Notes under the pieces: model-generated | What the model was told of the DNA's origin: nothing | What the model saw: only the letters and a program-made list of their open reading frames with translations | The model's database searches: none | Part shown: positions 36,401 through 43,370 of the stretch, piece by piece | Position numbering within the stretch: the first letter of the stretch is position 1 | Layout: the number at the start of each line of letters is the position of its first letter | NCBI GenBank assembly: GCA_907165275.2 | Contig: OU015664.1 | Coordinates: forward strand, 9,882,001-9,946,000 | Direction: 5' to 3' | Source: Zygaena filipendulae | Taxonomy: Eukaryota > Arthropoda > Insecta > Lepidoptera > Zygaenidae | Length of the DNA stretch: 64,000 nucleotides | Made by a program: the position numbers and the translations under genes

Positions 36401-39400
36401 TTTAAAAAACATTAATAGTCTATGATATCATTCTGTTTAGAGGACAATTTTCTTTTTAGGCCGGGAGATCCTAAACGTTATAATAACAATAACGTCAAGA
36501 CTATAAATAAACACCAATATTCGGACATCGATTTCGGATGGCGTACCTCATCTTATCGCTACGCCAAAGATGCTTATCAATACTCAATAATAATAAGTAA
36601 TCAATAATCGCTTATCGCTCAGCTTCCCGCGTCCCTTGTCACTCACTGTGCCACCTAAGAGATTAAAGACGACCGCAATTGACTGGTTTTATGATGGTCT
36701 CCAACCGGTGCGTTCAAATTAGTTGTGTGAATGACAGCGAGGTTGACTGTGCGGCGCCTCGGGACTCTGCTAAGGTTGACTGAAAGGACATGACCATTGA
36801 CCATATTTGAAAATCCATCCAAGTGGTAAAGCAGTTTATGGGCGTTTTATATTGTTACAATGTATAGGTTGCGGAATAGATGACGAGTTCTTGGCCATCA
36901 TTTTGCTTGCGGGACTACCAGAAAGGTATCAACCTCTCGTCATGGCACTTGAACATTCCAACACTAAAATGACATCAGAAAATGTGGTGGCGGCTCTTCT
37001 AAAAGAATATTCCCGGACTGGCAGTACCTCTATGAAACCTACCCAAGAACCTATTGGATCTTACAATGCGGCACTATACATTGACAGTCGTAAGAAGAAG
37101 TTCTGCACGTATTGTAAGAAAAAGGGACATCTAGTATCTGATTGCAGGAATAAGATCAAGAAAGTTTTGGCTTATATAGCATTTAGAGACTAAGTAGGTA
37201 CCTATATTTATTTTGAAATTAGTCGCAAACTCGTAAAATTGCAAAACTTTAGTTTATTTTTCGACAGAATGGTAGGACCGACGGTTTTATTTAAAAGTAA
37301 TTGTCTTTATATTTTTATATAATTTTCCTTACCATAAACACACCAAGAAAAGAATTAGCGAAATAGATCTATCCGTTCACGCGTGATGCCGTGACCAGTC
37401 TAACGCAACTAGGAACAAATTAAATTTTGTTCGTGTTTAGCACTAATTTTTTTTTAATTTTTTTTTTCCATGGCATCAAAGATGGCCTCACATGCTATTT
37501 CAGTCTTTTGTCTCTGAATCTTTCTTACAATCTGTCATCTGTTTGTCATGGCGACGCATGTTGTTATTTGGGAAAATAATTGTGTGATTTTTAAAAATTT
37601 TGTGTGATTTACGCTTTGAAAAGTGCAGTGTGACTATTAAAAACTATTTTCTTGTGATTGGGTAGTGAAATAGCACCGATTAGACGGTGTAGTACGTATG
37701 TAATTTGTAGAAAAAGATAGAGTCGACAAAATTTAAATAAAAGGAAATTTATCACGAAATTTCCTATAGATGAAGACCGGTAAGTACAGCTTGAGTAAAG
37801 TAATAAAGTATTTTATTCTCTTCAGCTATCAGCAAGACTAAAATAATACACTATCTTTTTGAAATGAGAAAAAATATTTGCATGTTTGTAAACCATAGTG
37901 ATGTAAATCTTCATTATCGATAAACTGAGTCGATAAACTTTAATGAATGATGCTGTTATAGTGAATATTTTGGAATATTTTTGTATAGCTGCTGCTGCGT
38001 ATACTTTTTTCATTACTTACTGCAGTTTTATTATGATCGTATTGTAATAAAGTGAACCTCGTCTTCTGTATAAAGAACTATATTATCTATCTTGTTTCTA
38101 AGCGTAATTGCATGATTAATAGATATTTTAATTTCAGATGTCGACAATGGGTAAAAAATATTGGAAATGATGACTTAGCTAACATCCCAATCGAAAAACT
38201 TCACGATATAAAATATGTCTGTGGAGATGTAAGGAACGAATGTCGGATACTTCTACCGATAGATATTTCTACCGATAATTTAAACAAGGCTCAACAAGGA
38301 GGCACTGCGAAGTAAATCATTTACTTTCCAAATAGGTTATTTAATTTTGACATAAAATGTAAATGTAATTTTTAAAGAGAAAATAAATATCTATCTATCT
38401 AATAACATCATCATCATGACAAACTAAAATATTGGAATAATAATAAATAAATAAAAATAATAATTTATTGTTTCAATTTTACGACAAATGTTTTCCCCCG
38501 TTGTAGATTTAATTCACCTGGTATGAAGCCCACGATGCTCTAATGATAATTTATCGATATCGATTTAATCAGGAACTACATGTGGCCATCCCTATTGTTC
38601 TCGTTAATGTTGGTACCCATGAGTTATGAAGTATTTTGACATTTAAATTTTCGCTGTGTTGGTATTGCTGGGTCTGCTAAATGGATTCCAAAACCAAGTA
38701 AGGAAGTCCCGTCTCTTAAAACATAGTGATTACCTTCTCTCTGGCCGTGACTAAAAGAAATAGGGATTCATTTTTCTATAACATACCCAATATACATAAA
38801 TTTACTTTTTTCTGTTTTTACCGTTGTTGTAACGAATTCTACTTCATTTCATTTTATTACAAGATTTTTTTTTATGGATTAACAGCTAGCAGCAAAATAG
38901 ATAGGTATTCGATGTCTTTCAGATGTAACTATTCGATTAAAGTAGCTTCATAATTAAGTGGAAGTAACTCCAACCGTAATCCATGTTATAGCTCAGGCCT
39001 ATGTTACTCTCTAGAATCCCCCAATTTCGAAGTTATTCGGGCCTAATTACGAATAGTTTGGTTTCCACCTCGCTGGCTCATGAGCCGCTGGCAAATTTCT
39101 CAGCGAGCCCTCCGTTAAATCCGTCATTTGACGCGGTATACTTAGCAAATTCTACTTATTTGCACCAATATTGACCTCGTGACGTTTGATAGGGAAACTT
39201 TGCATATGACGTTACATATTCATCGATGGCGAATCTAGGCCACAGGCGGCAGATTTCACTAGAGTGTTATACAATTACTTTTTAATAAGGTGGCAGATTT
39301 TGCAGAAGCAAATACTCGTAGAAGGCAGATTTCAGATTTCCATACAACGAGAGAAAAATAGGACCAAAAGCTCTTCGGTCTGATTGATTTAGCTCAGTGT

Positions 39401-40591
39401 ACGACAGCAAATTTTATAAAGATGGCTTACCTAACGGGTTCAGTACAATAAAATTACTGTAATTTGCGACTCTTTTATTGTATGCGTTTCAATGACTCAC
39501 AAGTTCTTAAGTATTTCAAGCGCTCCAATTAAAGCATTAGATACAATTACATAATATTACTGTATTCATACTAATTATAAATGCTAATATAAGTTTATTT
39601 CTTTGTTTGTTACGTGTTCAGATCTTAACTACTCAACCGATCCGAGCCGATGTTATTCTTCGTTAAATGGAAATCCGTTTAAAAACTGGTCGAATTTGTT
39701 ATTTTTTTTTTGTTGCTTTTTTAACTACAGTTTGCTTTGACAATAAAGCGTAGAGAGTAGGTACGCATCCGAAGAGCTCTAACTAAACGGATGTTTTCAT
39801 TAAAACTAACACAGTTGTCACTTGTAAACACAATTGTTCTAATTTCAGTTTGTTGTCGTGTAGTTTACGCCGTCATACATTTTCATACATTGTAATAACA
39901 TACACGTTACACAAATATAACATAGTAAGGAAAACACGTATTGTATTCTCTCTGGGTATAATTTAACATATATATGTATGCGTTTTAACATTATTAACGC
40001 AATTTGTTGTGGTCTTATTTAGGGGCAGGTTTAGATTAACTACCTAACTAATAAATAATATAAAAGGAAGTGGCCAACAACTTTGGAGGATGGTCTATAA
40101 AATTTAATTTTGTTATTTTGAATAGTTTTTGAAAACATAATCCCTATTAATATTATAAATGCGAAAGTAACTCTGTCTATCTGTCTGTCTGTCTGTCTGT
40201 CTGTTACGCTTTCACGCCTCAACGGCCCAACTGATCATCATGAAATTTACATACAAATTTGTCAGGGATACAGAAAATGACATATGTTACTGTTTATTCC
40301 AGAATTCCCGCGGAAACTCCGAAATTAACGCTGGTAAAACTTGCATTAAATGTTGCATACGTTATCAGGTGAACAGAAAAGGATAAATAATTATAATAGA
40401 GTACTTTTAACCCGGAATTCCCGCGGGAATTTCGAAATTATCGCAGGCAAAATAAACATTGACACACACAAAAAGTTACCTCTGATATCATGATCCTTCT
40501 CCCCACCATATCTCACGAAGACGAAGTACAGGGTCATCAGGATCAGCTGGAACACCATGACAGGTGCGTACTTAAAGGAAAACCCCTTCAT
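18389..40591 (-). CDS. Rh50: Rh-type ammonium transporter, nine coding exons
   Basis: Rh/Amt proteins are trimeric membrane channels moving ammonia/ammonium (and possibly CO2) across epithelial plasma membranes. The nine exons (listed separately) join at consensus splice sites with matching phases into one 419-residue frame, slightly short for the family. Visible signatures are [15 protein letters not shown] at about 43-57, [15 protein letters not shown] at about 154-168 with the first pore histidine His160, [20 protein letters not shown] at about 256-275, and [14 protein letters not shown] at about 316-329 with the second pore histidine His324. The C-terminus ends in the family's acidic/aromatic DEPYWE. 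The Met at 40591 is chosen because it precedes the first membrane segment and lies just after an acceptor, implying a 5' UTR intron or a further N-terminal exon. The first extracellular loop is unusually short, so a loop exon may be missing (see 32986). Family assignment is firm; the gene symbol follows insect usage. Confidence 0.93.
18700..18957 (+). repeat. Dispersed repeat also present at 52610
   Basis: TAGAGCGAAGTTCTTTATCG, TTTTCCGTCACGGCGTCAT and GAAACTTCGTTATATC recur in reverse orientation at about 52610-52850. Nature unknown; a 68-codon frame inside it is not regarded as a gene. Confidence 0.5.
19467..19820. repeat. AACAC pentanucleotide satellite flanked by AATAC units
   Basis: A run of about 350 bp. 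Several AATAC units come first, then a long homogeneous block of AACAC, then AATAC units again. One slip (CACACAC) near 19604 shifts the phase. The three overlapping Cys/Val-rich frames read from the minus strand are artefacts of the repeat. Confidence 0.97.
20512..20561 (+). mobile_element. Helitron-like 3' end fragment
   Basis: TTTGTCAGGGGTACAGAAAA then GGTGAAACCGCTTGAAACAGCTAG. The middle segment is deleted. Confidence 0.5.
20790..21026. mobile_element. Foldback MITE, 237 bp, TTA target duplication, copy 1
   Basis: Almost the whole element is one inverted repeat: CGCCGCACTCAGAGTCGA, TTAATGATTACTTAGTTAAG and TTTTAAAACAAAACTGC at the left return in reverse at the right. TTA flanks both sides (20787-20789 and 21027-21029). 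The 3-bp TWA duplication points to a Harbinger-type transposase source. Copy 2 is at 62208, and half-copies are at 49937 and 62650. Confidence 0.85.
21767..21863 (-). CDS. Rh50: Rh transporter exon 8
   Basis: Preceded by TTCTCAG and followed by GTAAAT. Encodes residues about 361-393: the loop [14 protein letters not shown] and the last membrane helix ([19 protein letters not shown]). Ends in phase 1, which exon 9 completes. Confidence 0.93.
21864..22396 (-). other. Rh intron 7
   Basis: Part of it (about 22030-22205) has GTTCAATTCCTGG on the minus strand, a box B-like motif, and may be a decayed tRNA-derived SINE. Otherwise unassigned. Confidence 0.5.
22397..22558 (-). CDS. Rh50: Rh transporter exon 7 (second pore histidine)
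   Basis: Acceptor GCGCAG and donor GTAATT, phase 0 at both ends, 54 codons (residues 307-360). It carries [17 protein letters not shown], in which His324 is the second twin histidine of the Amt/Rh pore, and a membrane helix ([10 protein letters not shown]). Confidence 0.96.
23440..23790. repeat. Cluster of AACATGTT / TATATAAC palindromic motifs
   Basis: AACATGTTATATAACATTGTT and close variants occur many times on both sides of a more ordinary centre. It may be a decayed MITE; I cannot define its ends. Confidence 0.4.
24208..24365 (+). repeat. Dispersed lepidopteran repeat starting with CAT triplets
   Basis: CATCATCATATCAGTTG, CCACTGGACATAG, CGCCACAACGACCAGTC and TTCACCAAGTCAGCCGG in order. 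I know this module as a frequent arthropod retroelement 3' end. The family is not assignable here. Confidence 0.5.
24680..24874 (-). CDS. Rh50: Rh transporter exon 6
   Basis: Acceptor TTTCAG, donor GTGAGT, phase 0 at both ends, 65 codons (residues 242-306). It contains the family hallmark [20 protein letters not shown] and two membrane helices, ending [12 protein letters not shown]. Confidence 0.97.
24948..25200 (-). mobile_element. Helitron-like remnants, two pieces
   Basis: First a reverse copy from CTAGCTTTTCCCTGCGG to CCCCTGACAATGTG. A second piece follows (GTCGCGGTAATTTCAG, AACCTTCCTCATTAATCATTCTGTCTA, GTTTTTGAGTTAATCGCG) that matches the subfamily at 53381. Confidence 0.6.
26078..26162. 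repeat. Long hairpin, 31-bp arms
   Basis: The arm AGTTTTTTGATGTGACAACT onward (26078-26108) pairs with 26132-26162 with a single mismatch. The loop is 23 nt. Probably a small foldback element. Confidence 0.75.
26753..26865 (-). CDS. Rh50: Rh transporter exon 5
   Basis: Acceptor TTCTACAG, donor GTAAGT; completes the glycine codon of exon 4 and ends in phase 0. Encodes [15 protein letters not shown], the conserved Rh helix after the AMIG motif, and [12 protein letters not shown]. It has no start codon of its own and was found from the family pattern. Confidence 0.95.
26866..27405 (-). other. Rh intron 4
   Basis: Short intron with a Helitron 3' remnant (27300-27371) ending about 35 nt from the exon 4 donor. 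The rest is AT-rich. Confidence 0.75.
27300..27371 (+). mobile_element. Helitron-like 3' end remnant next to Rh exon 4
   Basis: TTCCTGCGGGGATTCCGAAA then ACAGGTGAAACCACGGGGA and ATCTA in place of the CTAG terminus. Confidence 0.5.
27406..27568 (-). CDS. Rh50: Rh transporter exon 4 (first pore histidine)
   Basis: Begins in phase 0 after CTCAG and ends in phase 1 before GTTTGT. Residues 150-204. [18 protein letters not shown] carries Asp152, in the position of the conserved Amt aspartate, and His160, the first twin histidine. [10 protein letters not shown] closes the exon. An NGS sequon lies at 191-193. Confidence 0.96.
27569..28138 (-). other. Rh intron 3
   Basis: 570 bp, containing the MITE at 27743-27894. 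Nothing else is assigned. Confidence 0.75.
27743..27894. mobile_element. Short MITE-like element with 28-bp inverted ends
   Basis: GCTACCACTGATCGGTTTGA and following bases at the left return as the reverse complement at 27867-27894 with three mismatches. The centre is GC-richer (CTCACGACGAGCTCGTGGCG). Target duplication unclear. Confidence 0.65.
28139..28281 (-). CDS. Rh50: Rh transporter exon 3
   Basis: Acceptor CTTACAG; completes the codon started in exon 2; donor GTGAGT after a histidine codon, phase 0. Residues 102-149: [20 protein letters not shown] and a second helix ([20 protein letters not shown]), matching the NADFCVASVLI-type region of the family. Confidence 0.95.
28282..28739 (-). 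other. Rh intron 2
   Basis: 460 bp, with Helitron pieces at about 28330-28390 and 28610-28728. Confidence 0.8.
28330..28728 (-). mobile_element. Helitron-like element split in two within Rh intron 2
   Basis: ACTAGCTGTTCCCCACG starts the 3' end at 28329-28390. Unrelated sequence follows, then the 5' half resumes (CGCGGGAATTCTGGGACAAAA to CACTTTCGCATTTATAATAGTAAGGA). Its TC 5' terminus is at 28728, only 12 nt into the intron after exon 2. Confidence 0.7.
28740..28931 (-). CDS. Rh50: Rh transporter exon 2
   Basis: Acceptor GGTCAG, donor GTGAGTA, phase 1 at both ends. Residues 38-101: [19 protein letters not shown], the best-conserved early Rh motif, then [21 protein letters not shown] competing plus-one frame over the same bases is a shadow. 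Confidence 0.96.
29243..29425 (+). mobile_element. Helitron-like element, TATATATAAATCACGTG subfamily
   Basis: TAATATATATAAATCACGTG start, GTCCAACTTAAAAGATAGGATAC middle, and a decayed GGGGGCCACCTATTA end. Confidence 0.7.
30150..30240 (+). mobile_element. MITE of the TGACGTCA-carrying family, left end only (copy H)
   Basis: AATAGGCTATTTGACTAAAC, then TTAGTCCGACCTGAGATTG and GACACATATTTTTT, stopping at TTTTACGTAAC. Its terminal variant is shared with the right end of copy D at 31526-31540. Confidence 0.65.
30466..30859 (-). mobile_element. LINE 3' end: last 66 codons plus 3' UTR
   Basis: On the minus strand, 30859-30659 reads as 66 codons and a stop: [46 protein letters not shown]. This is the type of C-terminal tail that follows reverse transcriptase in Jockey/CR1-like LINEs. 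The 3' UTR and a TTTA-type tail follow to 30466. Upstream, the frame meets a stop within a few codons, so the element is 5'-truncated. Confidence 0.75.
31256..31540 (-). mobile_element. MITE of the TGACGTCA-carrying family, copy D
   Basis: Reverse copy, AATAGGGATGTTGAC to GTCAAATAGCCTATT. The palindrome is mutated to TGACATCA, and one of the two octamers is deleted. Confidence 0.75.
32070..32118. repeat. Perfect 18-bp inverted repeat
   Basis: AAATTTCAGATCATCAAA pairs exactly with TTTGATGATCTGAAATTT across 13 nt. Confidence 0.8.
32325..32930. mobile_element. Hairpin-bearing repeat interrupted by a MITE
   Basis: The left part (ATTCTACAATCGTTATCG) and TTAAAGATTGTAGAATATC sit before the MITE insertion. 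The right part holds a perfect 17-bp inverted repeat, GCGGGGTTAGCCAAGTT at 32802-32818 and AACTTGGCTAACCCCGC at 32843-32859, with CGATTGTAGAAT in the loop. Shared CGATTGTAGAAT motifs suggest one broken element; its true ends are unsure. Confidence 0.45.
32469..32792 (+). mobile_element. MITE of the TGACGTCA-carrying family, copy E
   Basis: AATGGGCATGTTGACAATT start and GTAGTCCACATCCCTA end. Both TGACGTCA octamers are perfect. Confidence 0.8.
32986..33080 (-). CDS. Candidate extra or alternative exon of the Rh gene
   Basis: Bounded by TTTACAG before 33080 and CAG/GTATTA at 32986. The frame from an ATG at 33052 reads [16 protein letters not shown] then PCLHPA plus one base, so it ends in phase 1, exactly what exon 2 needs. 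It could be an alternative first exon. A second acceptor inside (TATAG, exon 33018-32986) would also fit after exon 1 and would add 11 residues. The LHPAG it places before FEDTHVM resembles the YPxFQD lead-in of other Rh proteins. No similarity search or RNA supports it yet. Confidence 0.35.
33541..33715 (+). mobile_element. Helitron-like element, 3' terminus lost
   Basis: TATTAAAAATGCGAAACTGAG start, TACACGTTGTCAGGGGTACA and TACTTTTTATCTCGGAATTC, stopping at CTCCGAAATTGA. Confidence 0.7.
34330..34690 (+). repeat. Lepidopteran retroelement repeat, poly(T)-led
   Basis: TTTTTTTTTATGTTATAGGG, GGTATGCCTGATGGTAAATG, ACCGCCGCTCATGGACATC, GCAACACCAGAAGG and CAGGTGCGTTGCCG form a module I know as common in Lepidoptera. 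TTCCTCACGATGTTTTCC and GGGTTTGAACCTACG follow. A small piece recurs at about 55290-55345. The 81-codon frame inside is not a gene. Confidence 0.6.
34995..35276 (+). mobile_element. Helitron-like element with duplicated 3' half
   Basis: TCCCTATACTTCCCCACTAA start; the ACACGTTGTCAGGGGTACA to CCCGGAATTCCCGCGGG segment is followed by a second version (ACACGTTTTCAGGGGTACAG to CCGGAATTTCCGCGGG), ending AACAGCTAG. Flanked A before TC and T after CTAG. Confidence 0.75.
35993..36221 (-). mobile_element. Helitron-like element, near twin of 59343
   Basis: CTAGCTGTCCCCCGCGATTT start (3' end), GGAGGTTGCGGGAAAAAGTA, TTAAGTTGGACCAT, ACGTGATTTATATATATTAGA. The 229 bp differ from the 59343 copy at only a handful of positions. 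Confidence 0.8.
36807..37193 (+). pseudogene. Ty1/copia-type gag relic with one zinc knuckle
   Basis: A 128-codon frame. From about residue 22 it looks like copia gag ([20 protein letters not shown], then [11 protein letters not shown]). It ends with a CCHC knuckle, CX2CX4HX4C, at Cys100, Cys103, His108 and Cys113. A stop follows 15 residues later. No protease, integrase or reverse transcriptase frame and no LTR is visible, so this is an isolated relic. The first 20 residues look out of register with the family. It lies antisense within Rh intron 1. Confidence 0.75.
37658..38228 (+). pseudogene. THAP-domain gene relic, two exons
   Basis: Exon 1 (37658-37779) reads from a TTG, where ATG is expected, through [12 protein letters not shown], an in-frame TAG, and [13 protein letters not shown] perfect GTAAGT donor follows. 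Exon 2 (38138-38228) starts after TTTCAG and continues [17 protein letters not shown] to YVCGD, ending at a GTAAGG donor. Cys spacing, FP, the WVKNIG core and the final CGD are those of THAP zinc-binding DNA-binding domains; the last histidine would start a third exon, which I could not find. The stop and lost start argue for decay. The intron shows it is not a processed copy. It could come from a P-like transposon or a host gene. Confidence 0.6.
38229..40140. other. Part of Rh intron 1 without assigned features
   Basis: The frame 38052-38315 beyond the GTAAGG donor is read-through of the THAP relic. A weak Helitron-like piece is near 39560-39650 (TTTGTTTGTTACGTGTTCAG). Nothing else is recognised. 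Confidence 0.45.
40141..40452 (+). mobile_element. Helitron-like element beside Rh exon 1, 3' half duplicated
   Basis: TCCCTATTAATATTATAAATGCG start with a TCTGTCTG run. A first 3' half ends at AACGCTGGTAAAACTTGC, then a second runs from GCATACGTTATCAGG to TTATCGCAGGCAAAA. The CTAG terminus is gone. It ends about 28 nt from the exon 1 donor. Confidence 0.75.
40480..40591 (-). CDS. Rh50: Rh transporter exon 1 (first coding exon)
   Basis: ATG at 40591-40589, residues 1-38, with GTAACT donor in phase 1. It encodes one membrane helix ([16 protein letters not shown]) followed by [11 protein letters not shown], matching the helix plus VRYD-type motif that starts Rh proteins. A strong acceptor (TTTTTTTTAG at 40610-40602) lies 10 nt before the ATG, so the mRNA begins in a separate exon upstream. 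The frame is also open back to the acceptor, so a longer N-terminus is possible. Confidence 0.88.
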
Positions 40592-41182
40592 TGCGTTGGC
40601 TCTAAAAAAAAGAAAACTTTAAAAATAACAGCAAAGAATGGAACCTTCCATCTCACTATGCCAAAAGGTTGACGGAGAGAGGATGCTCTAGGCTCGATCT
40701 ATGGTACGATTTGTGCAAACGAAATTTTTTGATTAAACAAAAAAATATTTTTTGTTTGTAAAATAATTGATTGTTAAAAAATAATGTGTTCAGACAAGAA
40801 ATGGACGGTGCAGACATACCTACTAGACAGGAACTTGATTAATATATTTTAATACAAGTAAGTTATAATGATCGAGAATATAATCAGAGGTAATTTTCCG
40901 CTTACTTATACTTACTACTTACCTAATTCCTTAATATCCGGGGAAAAGTTACTTATAATTCCATCTGTTCGACAACCGTGTCGCCTACATTGCGTTAGAA
41001 AAGTTCTATTAAAAATATTAGAGCCTTTTCCGGGATCTAAATATAAATTATGTGATTAGCAGATGGATTGTTTATATTTTGTTAGATACAACAAAGGGAA
41101 GGGCAGGAGAACCGAAAAGGGAAAACCAGAATCCTAAACCCAATAAAATATTAGGTCAAATAAACCAGATAATATTAGGTTT

Positions 41183-41632
41183 GTGATGTGAGTTTATTTG
41201 TTTGTTTGTTACGCTGTCCTGCTTTAACCACTCAACTGATCATCATGGAATTTGTATAAATCTTTTCTCTTTGTGCATTTGGAATTCCCTCGATACAATA
41301 GTCATTTTGTTCGTAGTCGTACAAAAATAATTGCAGTCGTTATAGATCTGAGTGTTAACAAACATGTTGACACCAACTTTCGCAGTTATAATATCAGTTG
41401 GAATGCATTTAATACATAGAACTAATAAGATGTTATAAAGAGGAAATTATAAATTGATTTTTTGTTGGTTTGTTTGTTACGATTTAACTCAAAAACTATT
41501 GGACCAATTTCAAAAATTCTTTCTCCATTAGAAAGCTACATTATCTCTTAGTAAAACAGACTATTTTGTAATCCGGAATTCCCACGGGAACTCCGAAATT
41601 ATCGCGGTTGAAACCGAGCAGGACAGTTGGTA
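41183..41632 (+). mobile_element. Two Helitron-like remnants upstream of the Rh gene
   Basis: One 5' piece (GTGAGTTTATTTGTTTGTTTG to ATCATCATGGAATTTGTAT) ends near 41265. A second copy (TTTGTTTGTTACGATTTAAC to GGTTGAAACCGAGCAGGACAG and TTGG) ends at 41630. Confidence 0.6.
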
Positions 41633-42059
41633 ATTAGATAAATGCAATTCCAAAAACAAAATACATGAAAATGGATAAAACGTCTTTAATAAACGGTATC
41701 AACGATCCGATCCGATAAGTTTTTAATATATTTATTACATTTATTTATTACATTTCACCATATATATATGTAGGTACCTAGTTTATTGTAACTTGAATAG
41801 GACTCATCGGGTACCGTTAAATATTTAATCCCAGGATTTAATGTTTTATATGAATACACAAAGAGTTAAATTAAAATACCCATACAAATGTAGATAATAC
41901 TATGTATACTAATATCGAACAAAGTTTTAATTAAAAACCTTCAAAATTCACAAAGCGACCTATTGAGCTGAAAATTTTAAACAGAAATGGAACAGAAGAT
42001 AATTATTATGTAATCAAAAACCAAACGTTGAGGAAAAAAAAAAGGAAAAACAAAATCGA

Positions 42060-42330
42060 AACATACTTTTGATAATCCTTCTCGAAAATCCCGTGACAGA
42101 ACGTGTTAACTGTTATGTCATCGGATCGACATTCCCCAGCTGCGTTCGATGTTACACTAATAAATCCCACTTCAAAACACGTCGGCAATGGAGACAGATA
42201 ACCGCACTGGGGTTGAACGTCATTGCTGTCATTGGGGACGCCACTTATCGTCTAGTTAGCGAATACCGCCCTCGCTCTTGACTCTTCTATTATTTAGCGG
42301 AGCGTCGTGCCACGAATGATTGCAGCTCGA
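42060..42330 (-). promoter_or_regulatory. Possible 5' exon or promoter region of the Rh gene
   Basis: This stretch is less AT-rich than its surroundings and ends, reading minus, in CAAAAGTATGTTTCG, a plausible donor (GTATGT). Because exon 1 begins at an acceptor, an upstream non-coding exon must exist, and this is the most exon-like place within 2 kb. Positional inference only. Confidence 0.2.
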
Positions 42331-42376
42331 TCATTTCTACGACGATCGATCGATTGGTGTGTTATTTATTGATAGA

Positions 42377-42612
42377 CTAGCTGTCCCGCGCGGTTTCACC
42401 CACGATGATTTCGGTGTTTCCGCGAAATTGTTCCATACCTTTTGCCCTCCCTTTTCGCCCCCTTGGGGGTAACATTTCGGAAAATCCACTCTTATCAGAT
42501 GCCTACGTCATACAATGAACACACCCTCCAAGATTCAGGTCTCTACGATCAGCGGTTTAGGCTGTGCATTGATCCATCAGTCATTCAGGACGAAGAATTT
42601 TATATGTATAGA
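42377..42612 (-). mobile_element. Helitron-like element, 'ATGCCTACGTCATAC' subfamily, copy 1
   Basis: CTAGCTGTCCCGCGCGGTTT start, CCCTTGGGGGTAACATTTCG, GATGCCTACGTCATAC, CAGGTCTCTACGATCAGCGG, end TATAGATA. Copy 2 is at 59578. Confidence 0.75.
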
Positions 42613-43254
42613 TACTGAATTAAAATCTATTTGTTACAATGACGAATTAGAATACGTTTGCGTTTGCTTGTGATGCATATAGATGTTGATCAGGGAAGTA
42701 TCAAAGAGTACTTTAGAATGGGGTCAAATTTATGTAACGCACTACTACAGTATTTTAGAAAATTGTGGATTTTTTTAAGATATTTTGTTGGTAACTACCA
42801 GACACCTGAATAGATTTGTGAACTAAACGAAATTTCACTCGGGAACTTATTGGGGATATGTAATAGTATTAATCTAGGTTACTTTTCTTTGCGACATCAG
42901 AAATACAAAGTGAGAAGGCGTTCAGCTTTAATATTCCATGAGCTCACTCCACTTTAATGATTGTTTAAAACTTTTTTCTTTGTTTTTTTTAGACGAGAAT
43001 TTATTAGGTACTGAGTACGTATTGTAATACGTCCATCAATACATCCCCTTTCGTCTTTTTCGTAATATCATTAATTTGCGTTTTCTCAAATGAGATCTGT
43101 TCAATATTATTTTTGGTTAAATATGAATATGGAATTTTCTATAAAGCGCCGACTACACTAACCTCAAAGTTTGCAAGTTGATTGAAGAGATAGAATCACT
43201 TCGGTTTCCTTTTTTATTAAAAAAAGAAACATACAACTGATATTAATTGACGGA

Positions 43255-43344
43255 AGAGACACAGAGAAGGAAATAGGGTACTTTTTATCCCAGAATTCCC
43301 GCGGGAACTCTGAAATTACCCGTGAAACCGCGGGGCACAGCTAG
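43255..43344 (+). mobile_element. Helitron-like 3' half
   Basis: ACACAGAGAAGGAAATAGGG, TCCCAGAATTCCCGCGGG, and CGTGAAACCGCGGGGCACAG with CTAG. Confidence 0.7.
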
Positions 43345-43370
43345 TTAATAGTATAACATCACAACATATT

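Larger units (their letters stand above)
28932..40479 (-). other. Rh intron 1, about 11.5 kb
   Basis: The largest intron, with GTAACT donor and GGTCAG acceptor. It hosts Helitron-like copies, three MITE copies, a LINE 3' end, a SINE-like repeat, the gag and THAP relics, and the candidate extra exon at 32986-33080. Confidence 0.8.

Noticed and set aside
38052..38315. 87-codon frame taken as a single-exon gene
   Set aside because: Its first part is intron of the THAP relic and its last part is read-through beyond a GTAAGG donor. Only 38138-38228 has family features.
40490..40672. Plus-strand 60-codon frame
   Set aside because: Antisense to Rh exon 1; the minus strand carries the conserved first helix.
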